A stretch of 5,560 nt of DNA from JAMXLO01 sp035511435 (GTDB lineage Bacteria > Pseudomonadota > Alphaproteobacteria > Acetobacterales > Acetobacteraceae). How positions within the stretch are numbered: position 1 is the stretch's first letter; the number at the start of each line of letters is the position of its first letter. Below, piece after piece: positions 1 to 5,458 of this stretch. Below the pieces are notes generated by a model that was not told the DNA's origin, searched no databases, and worked only from the letters and a program-made list of their open reading frames with translations. Made by a program: the position numbers and the translations under genes. Location of the stretch: NCBI GenBank assembly GCA_035511435.1, contig DATKFJ010000466.1:1-5560 (forward strand), given 5' to 3'.

Positions 1-3
1 AGG

Positions 4-48
4 ACAGGAACCGCGAGTCGGGCCGAAGAGCGTGCATCGGGTTCCTGT
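4..48. repeat. 9-bp inverted repeat in the yebC leader
   Basis: ACAGGAACC at 4-12 is the exact reverse complement of GGTTCCTGT at 40-48, with a 27-nt loop. It could be a hairpin ending an upstream transcript or an operator ahead of yebC. There is no following T-run, so a classic intrinsic terminator is not supported. No other gene, tRNA or coding signal is visible in 1-111. Confidence 0.35.
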
Positions 49-111
49 TGCGATCTGTCCGCGTGGTCTAATCTTGGGCCTCATCGAGCGCTGACAACTA
101 ACCACTGAACC

Positions 112-861
112 ATGGCCGGACATTCCCAGTTCAAGAATATCATGCACCGGAAGGGTGCGCAGGATGCGCGCCGCGGCCGGCAGTTCGCCAAACTGATCCG
201 CGAGATCACGGTCTCGGCGCGGCAGGGGCTGCCTGATCCGGCGTCCAACCCTCGGTTGCGCGCGGCGATGGTGTCGGCGCGGCAGGCCAACATGGCCAAG
301 GACACGATCGATCGCGCGATCAAGAAGGCGACCGGTGGGGCAGGGGGTGAGGATTACGCCGAGGTGCGGTACGAAGGGTACGGGCCGGCCGGCGTCGCGG
401 TCATCGTCGAGGCGCTGACGGATAATCGCAATCGCACCGCGTCTGATATCCGGTCGGCGTTTGCCAAGCATGGCGGTGCGCTGGGCGAGACGAACTCCGT
501 CAGTTTCCTGTTCAACCGGCTCGGGGTGATCCGCTATCCGGCGTCTGCTTCGTCCGAGGACGACATGCTGGAGGCGGCGATCGAGGCGGGTGCGGAGAAT
601 GTCGAAAGCGACGCGGACGCGCACGAGGTCACCGCGGCGGTGGAGGATTTCTTCGTGGTGCGGGATGCGCTGGAGGCGCGATTCGGTGCGCCGGAGAGTG
701 CGCGACTGGATTGGCGCCCGACCACCAGCGTCACGCTGGACGAGGACCGCGCGGCGGCGCTGTTGAAGCTGCTGGATGTACTGGACGAGAGCGACGATGT
801 GCAGAATGTTTATGCGAACTTCGACATCCCGGATGCGGTTATGCAGAAGCTGTCGGCTTGA
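112..861 (+). CDS. yebC: YebC/TACO1-family protein (YebC/PmpR type)
   Basis: This is a 249-residue cytoplasmic protein of the normal YebC length. The N-terminus MAGHSQFKNIMHRKGAQDA is the family signature in the form common in alphaproteobacteria, with SQF in place of the SKW of many other groups. Further family blocks are YEGYGPAGVAVIVEALTDNRNRTA (residues 87-110, the most conserved segment) and GGALGETNSVSFLF (121-134). An acidic middle domain and the C-terminal DVQNVYANFDIP block (229-240) follow. Members have been described as DNA-binding regulators (PmpR) and, more recently, as translation factors that relieve ribosome stalling at proline-rich stretches, as for mitochondrial TACO1; the sequence alone does not decide between these. 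The ATG at 112 is fixed by the signature, but no strong Shine-Dalgarno precedes it. The gene commonly neighbours ruvCAB; here a minus-strand GST gene separates them. Confidence 0.96.
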   Translation: MAGHSQFKNIMHRKGAQDARRGRQFAKLIREITVSARQGLPDPASNPRLRAAMVSARQANMAKDTIDRAIKKATGGAGGEDYAEVRYEGYGPAGVAVIVEALTDNRNRTASDIRSAFAKHGGALGETNSVSFLFNRLGVIRYPASASSEDDMLEAAIEAGAENVESDADAHEVTAAVEDFFVVRDALEARFGAPESARLDWRPTTSVTLDEDRAAALLKLLDVLDESDDVQNVYANFDIPDAVMQKLSA

Positions 862-872
862 AGTCGGATGGC

Positions 873-907
873 GCAGGATGGGTTTCGCTGCGCTCTACGC
901 ATCCTGC
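873..907. repeat. REP-like palindromic element / possible terminator between convergent genes
   Basis: The arms GCAGGATG (873-880) and CATCCTGC (900-907) are perfect reverse complements. The stem extends inward through one G/G mismatch to GT/AC, giving 10 pairs out of 11 around a 13-nt loop. The unit (GGATGGGTTTCGCTGCGCTC, then TACGCATCC) closely resembles, from memory, a short palindromic repeat seen between genes in many Proteobacteria, whose second arm usually ends in CCCATCC. It lies 12 bp after the yebC stop and could act as a bidirectional transcription barrier between the converging yebC and GST genes. There is no T-run, so terminator function is inference. Confidence 0.6.
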
Positions 908-910
908 TGA

Positions 911-949
911 TTGTCATTGGCGGTTGTCGTTGGCGATTGTCGTTGGCGT
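911..949. repeat. Three tandem 13-bp units (TTGTCRTTGGCGN)
   Basis: There are three head-to-tail units at 911-923, 924-936 and 937-949. They read TTGTCATTGGCGG, TTGTCGTTGGCGA and TTGTCGTTGGCGT, so 11 of 13 positions are identical in all three and only position 6 and the last base vary. The array lies in the non-coding gap between the yebC 3' end and the GST stop codon. It may be a small variable-number repeat or a protein-binding array; nothing in the sequence decides which. Confidence 0.85.
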
Positions 950-971
950 CCGACCCCCGTGAACCGCGGCT

Positions 972-1598
972 TCATGGCGTCTTCGGTGTCAGCGCATCGT
1001 CGATCTGCTTCGCGCGCAGCGCGGCAGGGCGCGCATTCAGGCGGTCGACGTAGTCGGTAAATGCGGGGCGCTTTTCGATCATGCCGAATTGCATGCCGAA
1101 GCTGAGTTGGGAGCCGACATAGAGGTCCGCGGCGGTGAAACTGTCTCCCACCAAATACGGACTGCGCGATACCGCGCCCTCGAGTGCATCCAACACCGTG
1201 GCGAAGTTGCCGTAACCGACCATCCGTTCGCGGTTGGGCGGCACGGTGACGCCCAGCGCCTGGTTGGTCCATGCCGCCTCCAGCGGCCCGGAGGCGAAGA
1301 ACAGCCAGCGATAGTACGGCCCGCGCAATTGGTTGGTGGGCGATGGCGCGAGGCCGGCCTGCGTGAACGCATCGGCGAGGTAGGCGCAGATCGCGGCGGA
1401 TTCGGTGACGACGGTGTTGCCGTGTCGCAGCGCCGGCACTTTGCCCATCGGGTTGATCGCCACGTAATCGGGCGTTTTCATCGTCGTGGCGAATTCGAGC
1501 AGTTCGGTGCGGTATGGCTGCCCGATTTCCTCGAGCATCCAGCGGACGATGCGGCCGCGGGACATCGGGTTGGTATAGAACACCAGTCCATCGCTCAT
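972..1598 (-). CDS. Glutathione S-transferase family protein
   Basis: This 208-residue cytosolic protein has the standard GST length and two-domain build. Residues 1-80 form the thioredoxin-like glutathione-binding domain. It opens LVFYTNPMSRGR, so Ser13 or a neighbour is the likely glutathione-activating residue; there is no Cys at this site. It continues with NPMGKVPAL (49-57), whose Val-cisPro is Pro55, and then TES (65-67), where Glu66-Ser67 would hold the gamma-glutamyl group. The all-helical C-terminal domain carries GDSFTAADLYVG, the conserved N-capping box with its Asp. The family conjugates glutathione to electrophiles or reduces peroxides, but the substrate here cannot be read from sequence. 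A GGGAG motif 9-10 bases before the ATG supports the start. The gene lies on the opposite strand to all its intact neighbours and directly downstream of a PIN-domain remnant, so it looks like an insertion into the yebC-ruvC junction. Confidence 0.93.
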   Translation of the reverse strand: MSDGLVFYTNPMSRGRIVRWMLEEIGQPYRTELLEFATTMKTPDYVAINPMGKVPALRHGNTVVTESAAICAYLADAFTQAGLAPSPTNQLRGPYYRWLFFASGPLEAAWTNQALGVTVPPNRERMVGYGNFATVLDALEGAVSRSPYLVGDSFTAADLYVGSQLSFGMQFGMIEKRPAFTDYVDRLNARPAALRAKQIDDALTPKTP

Positions 1599-1616
1599 TA
1601 CCTGTTGTCTCCCGCG

Positions 1617-1775
1617 TTATTGCACTGGAACGACGACGGCGATCCCGAGTTCCCGCGCCGCTGTGGCCAGTCGGCGATCGAGTGTGACAAGCTGGAATTC
1701 GAACCTCCGATAAATTGCAGCATGCAGCGCATCCGGCGCGCGCAATTCGTGCATTGCGGCTAACGATATAGCCAT
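1617..1775 (-). pseudogene. C-terminal remnant of a PIN-domain (VapC-like) toxin gene
   Basis: The last roughly 50 codons of this reading frame resemble the end of a PIN-domain ribonuclease. LRAPDALHAA contains the third conserved acidic residue, and LVTLDRRLATAARELGIAV contains the fourth Asp and the final helix and strand. A stop codon (TAA, 1617-1619) follows at the normal place. The first half of the domain, with its N-terminal catalytic Asp and central Glu, is missing. Upstream of about 1775 the same frame runs into sequence antisense to ruvC with no PIN similarity, the Met at 1773-1775 has no ribosome-binding site, and no antitoxin gene is visible. It is most likely a decayed fragment. 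The assignment rests on motif recognition only and could be chance, though the motif order and spacing argue against that. Confidence 0.6.
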
Positions 1776-1862
1776 AATTCGGGTGTGCGTCGATCTGACG
1801 ATGCGGTTGGTGCGCGCCGAGCGTATACCGGCACAAGTCAGGAACAGGCACCCGATTCGCCC
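1776..1862 (+). promoter_or_regulatory. Leader upstream of ruvC, probable promoter region of the ruv-tol unit
   Basis: This is the only non-coding stretch directly ahead of the plus-strand gene chain, so a promoter is expected here or within the preceding PIN remnant. AT-rich hexamers are visible (CATAAT at 1773-1778, TATACC at 1824-1829), but none has a convincing -35 partner at 16-18 bp. No GTTC-N7-GTTC (alphaproteobacterial LexA box) is present. The assignment is by position only. Confidence 0.25.
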
Positions 1863-2369
1863 ATGGCCAGATTGCTCGGCATCGATCCAGGCCTGCGCTT
1901 CACTGGTTGGGGTGTGATCGAGGCTGACGGCAACCGCCTCCGCCACATCGCTGACGGCATCATCGCGACCGACAGCGCGACCAGCGTGCCGCAGCGATTG
2001 AAGGTGCTGCATGATGCGCTGGTCGCACTGATGGCGCAGCATCGGCCGGACGAGGCGGCTATCGAGGAGACCTATGTGAACCGCAACGGCAGCGCCACGC
2101 TGAAACTGGGCTACGCGCGCGGCGTCGCGCTGCTGGCGCCGGCGCTGGTGGGAATTCCGGTCACCGAGTATGGCGCCAAGTCAGTGAAGCTTTCGGTTGT
2201 GGGCACCGGTGGGGCGGACAAGACGCAGGTGCAGATGATGGTGCGCCGCCTGTTGCCGGGCGCCGCGATCCGCCGCGCGGACGCCGCCGATGCGCTGGCG
2301 GTGGCGATCTGCCACGCGCATCATCGCGCCAGCAAGTTGGCTTGGACTGCTCGGGCGAGGATCGCTTGA
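1863..2369 (+). CDS. ruvC: Crossover junction endodeoxyribonuclease RuvC
   Basis: RuvC is the Holliday-junction resolvase: a dimer that makes symmetric nicks in junctions presented by RuvAB during recombinational repair. The protein has 168 residues, close to the usual length of about 170. All four acidic metal-binding residues of the RNase H-like fold are visible: Asp8 in LLGIDPG, Glu68 in AIEETYVNRN, and Asp140 and Asp143 in RADAADALAVAICHAH. The TLKLGYARGVALL block (79-91) is also typical. The frame is open further upstream, to a GTG at 1785, but the family begins M-x-LLGIDPG, so the ATG at 1863 is chosen. The nearest Shine-Dalgarno-like sequence (AGGAACAGG, 1840-1848) is rather far from it. 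The stop overlaps the ruvA start (TTGA). Confidence 0.97.
   Translation: MARLLGIDPGLRFTGWGVIEADGNRLRHIADGIIATDSATSVPQRLKVLHDALVALMAQHRPDEAAIEETYVNRNGSATLKLGYARGVALLAPALVGIPVTEYGAKSVKLSVVGTGGADKTQVQMMVRRLLPGAAIRRADAADALAVAICHAHHRASKLAWTARARIA
2366..2369 (+). other. TTGA overlap: ruvA start within ruvC stop
   Basis: TTG at 2366-2368 and TGA at 2367-2369 share two bases. The purine-rich GAGGA at 2357-2361 is four bases before the TTG. A rare start codon placed on the upstream stop suggests that ruvA is translated mainly by ribosomes terminating on ruvC. Confidence 0.75.
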
Positions 2370-2977
2370 TCGCGCAACTCACCGGCCGCGTGGAGGCGTT
2401 GGAAGACGGCCGCTGCATCATCGATGTCAACGGAGTCGGCTATCTGGTGCAGGCTTCAACGCGCACGCTCGCGGCACTGCCAGCGCCACCTGCCGCCGCG
2501 CGGCTGCTGGTGGAGACGCATGTGCGCGAGGACGCCATCCTGCTGTACGGCTTTGCGGATTCCGCTGAACGCGACTGGTTCCGGCTGCTGACCACGGTGC
2601 AGGGCGTCGGTGGCCGCGTAGCGCTGTCCGTGCTGTCGGCATTATCGCCACGCGATCTGGTGTCCGCGATTGCCGCCGGCGACCGCGCCAGTTTGACGCG
2701 CGCGCCAGGTGTTGGTGTGCGGCTGGCCGTGCGGTTGCTGACGGAGTTGCGTGACAAGGCTGGCGCCATGCCGTCGACACCGGGTCTTGCGATGCCTCGT
2801 CCGGGTTCGCCCAGCGTGGCGGACGATGCGATTTCAGCCCTTGTCAATCTCGGGTATCGCCGGCCGGAGGCGCAATTGGTGGTGGCACGCGTGGTCGAGC
2901 GGCGGGGCGATGAGGCAGCGTTGGATGCGCTGATCCGCGACAGCCTGAAGGAACTGGCGCAGAGGGCGCCGGGATGA
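2366..2977 (+). CDS. ruvA: Holliday junction branch migration protein RuvA
   Basis: RuvA forms tetramers that hold the four-way junction flat and load the RuvB motor. The protein has 203 residues in three domains: an OB-fold (1-63), tandem helix-hairpin-helix motifs (QGVGG at 79-83 and PGVGV at 114-118), and the C-terminal RuvB-contacting domain III (about 150-203, including DDAISALVNLGYRRPEAQ). The acidic pin is present as Glu55-Asp56 in HVREDAILLYGF. The second helix-hairpin-helix is unusual: it reads GVGVRLAVRL where most RuvA proteins have GVGKKTAERL. The start is the TTG at 2366, because homologues begin M-I-x-x-L-x-G-R; this TTG overlaps the ruvC TGA, and GAGGA (2357-2361) lies just upstream. 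A longer frame from TTG 2342 would add eight residues not expected in the family. The stop overlaps ruvB (ATGA). Confidence 0.96.
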   Translation: MIAQLTGRVEALEDGRCIIDVNGVGYLVQASTRTLAALPAPPAAARLLVETHVREDAILLYGFADSAERDWFRLLTTVQGVGGRVALSVLSALSPRDLVSAIAAGDRASLTRAPGVGVRLAVRLLTELRDKAGAMPSTPGLAMPRPGSPSVADDAISALVNLGYRRPEAQLVVARVVERRGDEAALDALIRDSLKELAQRAPG

Positions 2978-4197
2978 GCGGTACAGGCCGCAGGGGCGCC
3001 GGAAAGCCGGCGCAGAACGCCACGTCTCCTCCTCCTCCAGTGGGAAAGGGTTGGGGGGAGGGGGACTTCACTCCTGCTGCGGTCTCGCCTGCCGCATCTG
3101 CCTCTGCCGCTGTCTCTGCCTCTGCCGCTGCCTCCGTGTCCTCCGCCGCCTCGTCGCGCACCGTCTCTCCGATGCGCCGGGAAGACGACGCCGCCGAAGC
3201 GTCTCTGCGCCCCCAGACTCTGGCAGAATTCGTTGGCCAGCAGTCCAGCCGGGAAAACCTGGCAGTGTTCATCCAGGCCGCGCGCGACCGCGGCGAATCC
3301 CTGGACCATGTGCTGCTGCACGGGCCGCCTGGCCTCGGAAAGACCACGCTGGCGCAGATCATCGCCCGCGAACTCGGCGTTGGCTTTCGCGCCACATCGG
3401 GACCGGTGATCCAGCGTGCCGGCGACCTGGCCGCAATCCTGACAAACCTGCAACCCAGGGATGTCCTGTTCATTGACGAAATCCATCGGTTGCAGCCCGC
3501 GATCGAGGAAGTGCTCTACCCCGCCATGGAAGATTTCCAACTCGACCTGATCATCGGCGAGGGACCGGCGGCGCGCTCGGTGCGCATCGATCTGCCGCCG
3601 TTCACGCTGGTGGGCGCCACCACACGCGCGGGTCTGCTGGCAACTCCGCTGCGCGACCGCTTCGGCATCCCGCTGCGGCTGGTGTTCTATACCGCGGCCG
3701 AGTTGGAACTCATCGTGCGGCGCGGCGCCGAGAAACTTGGCGTGCCGCTGACCCGCGACGGTGCGACTGAAATCGCGCGCCGTTCCCGTGGCACCCCGCG
3801 CATCGCCGGCCGGCTGCTGCGCCGCGTGCGCGACTTCGCCGCCGTGGCAGGCACCAAGGAGATCGATCGAAATGCCGCCGATGCGGCGTTGAACCGGCTG
3901 GAAGTAGACCGGCTCGGGCTGGACGCGATGGATCGCCGCTATCTGCTGCGCATCGCCGAACACCATGCCGGCGGGCCGGTCGGCGTGGAGACGCTGGCAG
4001 CCGCGCTGGCCGAAGCGCGGGATACGCTGGAAGACGTGGTGGAACCGTTCCTGATCCAGGAAGGCCTGGTGCTGCGCACCAGCCGGGGCCGCATGCTGGG
4101 GGAACCCGGCTGGCGGCATCTTGATCTGGCGCCACCCTCACGCACGCCTGATCAACTCGACCTGCTGCGCGGCGTCGCGCAAGTTGATCCTGAATGA
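2974..4197 (+). CDS. ruvB: Holliday junction branch migration ATPase RuvB with an N-terminal extension
   Basis: RuvB is the AAA+ hexameric motor that drives branch migration with RuvA. Conserved parts are all present: EASLRPQTLAEFVGQ (75-89), Walker A GPPGLGKT (117-124), Walker B FIDEIH (166-171), sensor 1 GATTRAG (214-220), the arginine finger region PLRDRFG (225-231), sensor 2 RGTPRIAG (272-279), and the C-terminal winged helix ending near RGRMLGEPGWRHL (371-382). The protein has 407 residues against about 335-350 normally. The excess is an N-terminal stretch ahead of RTVSPMRRED (62-71), which looks like the native N-terminus. It contains SPPPPVGKGWGEG (18-30), read from a dispersed repeat, and an Ala/Ser-rich linker (about 35-61). 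The ATG at 2974 overlaps the ruvA stop and has AGAGGG at 2961-2966; the internal candidates GTG 3040, GTG 3136 and ATG 3172 lack a Shine-Dalgarno, so the extension is probably translated. Confidence 0.96.
   Translation: MSGTGRRGAGKPAQNATSPPPPVGKGWGEGDFTPAAVSPAASASAAVSASAAASVSSAASSRTVSPMRREDDAAEASLRPQTLAEFVGQQSSRENLAVFIQAARDRGESLDHVLLHGPPGLGKTTLAQIIARELGVGFRATSGPVIQRAGDLAAILTNLQPRDVLFIDEIHRLQPAIEEVLYPAMEDFQLDLIIGEGPAARSVRIDLPPFTLVGATTRAGLLATPLRDRFGIPLRLVFYTAAELELIVRRGAEKLGVPLTRDGATEIARRSRGTPRIAGRLLRRVRDFAAVAGTKEIDRNAADAALNRLEVDRLGLDAMDRRYLLRIAEHHAGGPVGVETLAAALAEARDTLEDVVEPFLIQEGLVLRTSRGRMLGEPGWRHLDLAPPSRTPDQLDLLRGVAQVDPE
3025..3066 (+). repeat. Dispersed G-rich repeat, copy A, in frame within ruvB
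   Basis: The left part is C/T-rich (CTCCTCCTCC) and the right part G-rich (AGGGTTGGGGGGAGGG, 3047-3062), a layout that can fold back with many G-T wobble pairs. From memory, this matches a widespread family of intergenic repeats in Proteobacteria whose translations read like PSPxPVGEGWGEG or, on the other strand, PSPNPSPTGGG. Here the plus strand gives SPPPPVGKGWGEG and the minus strand SPSPQPFPTGGG. Thirteen of 16 bases of the G-rich core match copy B read on its minus strand. Confidence 0.7.
3097..3130 (+). repeat. Direct repeat encoding the Ala/Ser linker of RuvB
   Basis: TCTGCCTCTGCCGCTG occurs at 3097-3112 and again at 3115-3130: two exact 16-bp copies with an 18-bp period, in frame. 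They encode SASAAV and SASAAA (residues 42-53). The surrounding 3064-3170 is strongly pyrimidine-rich on the plus strand and uses TCT for serine, unlike the rest of ruvB. This points to slippage-driven expansion. Confidence 0.85.
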
Positions 4198-4670
4198 ATG
4201 GCAATGCGGCAGCCATTCCACCGGATGGCAGACATCGCTATGCCGTGCGAGTCTACTACGAGGATACCGATGCCGGCGGAGTCGCCTATCACGCCAGCTA
4301 TCTGCGTTTTGCCGAGCGTGCGCGCACCGAGGCGTTGCGCGATCTCGGCATCCCGCACGCGGACCTGCTGCAACGTTTCACTTTGATGTTCGTGGTGCGC
4401 CGCATCGAAGTGGACTATCTCCGTCCGGCGCGGCTCGACGATTCGCTGACCGTGGTGACCGAGCCGCTCGCGGTGGGAGGTGCGTCCGTGCTGCTGCGCC
4501 AGGATGTGCGTGGGCCTGCAGGGTCCTGCGCCGTGCTGATGGTGCGGCTCGCCTGCGTGAAGCCCGGTGAAGGGAAACCGGGACGCCTGCCGCAGCGGTG
4601 GCGAGCGGTTCTGACAGAAATGTGCGCGGCGCGAGGCGAACGGCCGGGCGCCGAACAACACAGGGGGTAA
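4194..4670 (+). CDS. ybgC: Tol-Pal-associated acyl-CoA thioesterase YbgC
   Basis: This is a 158-residue hotdog-fold thioesterase of the YbgC/4-hydroxybenzoyl-CoA thioesterase type, which hydrolyses acyl-CoA esters in the cytoplasm and is habitually encoded just before tolQ. The signature VYYEDTDAGGVAYHASYL (residues 20-37) carries the catalytic Asp26 and the nearby His33, corresponding to Asp18 and His25 of the E. coli protein. FAERARTEALRDLGI and RRIEVDYLRPARLDDSLTV continue the fold. The length is somewhat greater than the usual 130-140, through a short N-terminal tail (about 10 residues) and a C-terminal tail after about residue 147. The ATG at 4194 overlaps the ruvB TGA (ATGA), which favours it over the out-of-frame ATG at 4198. 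Only four bases separate its stop from the tolQ start. Confidence 0.95.
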   Translation: MNGNAAAIPPDGRHRYAVRVYYEDTDAGGVAYHASYLRFAERARTEALRDLGIPHADLLQRFTLMFVVRRIEVDYLRPARLDDSLTVVTEPLAVGGASVLLRQDVRGPAGSCAVLMVRLACVKPGEGKPGRLPQRWRAVLTEMCAARGERPGAEQHRG

Positions 4671-4674
4671 CAAG

Positions 4675-5391
4675 GTGGATCGGGCTGTCGATGCGCTGAA
4701 TCTTGCGACGCCGGGTGCGGACCTTTCGCTATGGGGGCTGTTTCTCGAGGCTGACATCGTTGTGAAGATCGTCATGCTGGGCCTGCTCGGGGCAAGCATC
4801 TGGGTCTGGGCGGTGGTGTTCGAGAAATGGTCCAGCATCCGCAAGGTGAACCGTGAGGCGGACGGGTTCGAGGATCGCTTCTGGTCGGGCGGCAGTCTGG
4901 AAGAGCTGTTCGAGCAGGAGGCGACCACGCCGGCGCATCCAATGGCTGCGGTGTTCGGTGCAGCGATGGGTGAATGGCGCCGATCGGTGCGTGTCGCCGG
5001 CGCCGACATCAGCCGCACGTCGGTGCGCGAACGCGTCGACCGCGCGATTACGGTGACCGTGCAGCGCGAAATGGACCGGATGGAACGCTGGATGATCTTT
5101 CTGGCCTCGGTTGGCGCAACCGCGCCATTCATCGGGCTGTTCGGCACGGTGTGGGGCATCATGCACAGCTTCTCGGCGATCGCGGCGATGCACAACACCA
5201 ATCTGGCAGTGGTCGCGCCTGGCATTGCCGAGGCGCTGTTCGCCACCGCGATCGGCCTGGTGGCGGCGATTCCTGCAGTGCTGGCCTACAACAAGATCAG
5301 CAACGACCTGGCGCGATTCGCTTCCCGCCTCGAAGGATTCGGCGCCGAATTCAGCGCCATCCTGTCGCGTCAGAGCGAGGAGCGGACGTGA
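4675..5391 (+). CDS. tolQ: Tol-Pal system protein TolQ
   Basis: TolQ is an inner-membrane protein of the MotA/TolQ/ExbB proton-channel family. With TolR it forms the proton-driven motor that energises TolA and outer-membrane constriction during division. The 238 residues hold three membrane segments: about 28-49, 139-163 and 183-206, with a large cytoplasmic loop after the first. The signature GLFGTVWGIMHSFSAI (154-169) and VAPGIAEALFATAIGLVAAIPAVLAYN (180-206) is diagnostic for TolQ. Thr158 and Thr191 correspond to the two channel threonines described for E. coli TolQ. The GTG start at 4675 has GGGGG (4662-4666) about eight bases upstream, and that site overlaps the ybgC stop, so the two are probably coupled. 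ExbB is the alternative, but the ybgC context and the full signature favour TolQ. Confidence 0.97.
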   Translation: MDRAVDALNLATPGADLSLWGLFLEADIVVKIVMLGLLGASIWVWAVVFEKWSSIRKVNREADGFEDRFWSGGSLEELFEQEATTPAHPMAAVFGAAMGEWRRSVRVAGADISRTSVRERVDRAITVTVQREMDRMERWMIFLASVGATAPFIGLFGTVWGIMHSFSAIAAMHNTNLAVVAPGIAEALFATAIGLVAAIPAVLAYNKISNDLARFASRLEGFGAEFSAILSRQSEERT

Positions 5392-5458
5392 TGCGGGAAG
5401 TGGTGGCGAGACGCCGGACAGCGATGAGAATAACGACGGTGATTGTTTCGGAAGATCA

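Noticed and set aside
41..55. GTTC-N7-GATC resembling the alphaproteobacterial LexA box (GTTC-N7-GTTC) upstream of yebC
   Set aside because: It matches seven of eight defined bases, which is expected by chance fairly often, and no box is found before ruvC, where SOS control would matter more.
1089..1763. A 224-codon plus-strand frame opposite the GST gene
   Set aside because: The GST on the minus strand has clear family motifs and a ribosome-binding site. This frame is its antisense shadow.
3172..3174. ATG at RuvB codon 67 as the true start
   Set aside because: It would give a normal-length RuvB, but there is no Shine-Dalgarno before it, and the ATG at 2974 has one and overlaps the ruvA stop. 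It is kept as an alternative to test.
2440..4119. A 559-codon open frame on the minus strand opposite ruvA and ruvB
   Set aside because: It is antisense to two clearly conserved genes and shows no domain signature. Long antisense frames are common in GC-rich DNA.
4152..5246. A 364-codon open frame on the minus strand opposite ybgC and tolQ
   Set aside because: It lies wholly opposite conserved ybgC and tolQ and has no recognisable motif. GC-rich shadow frame.
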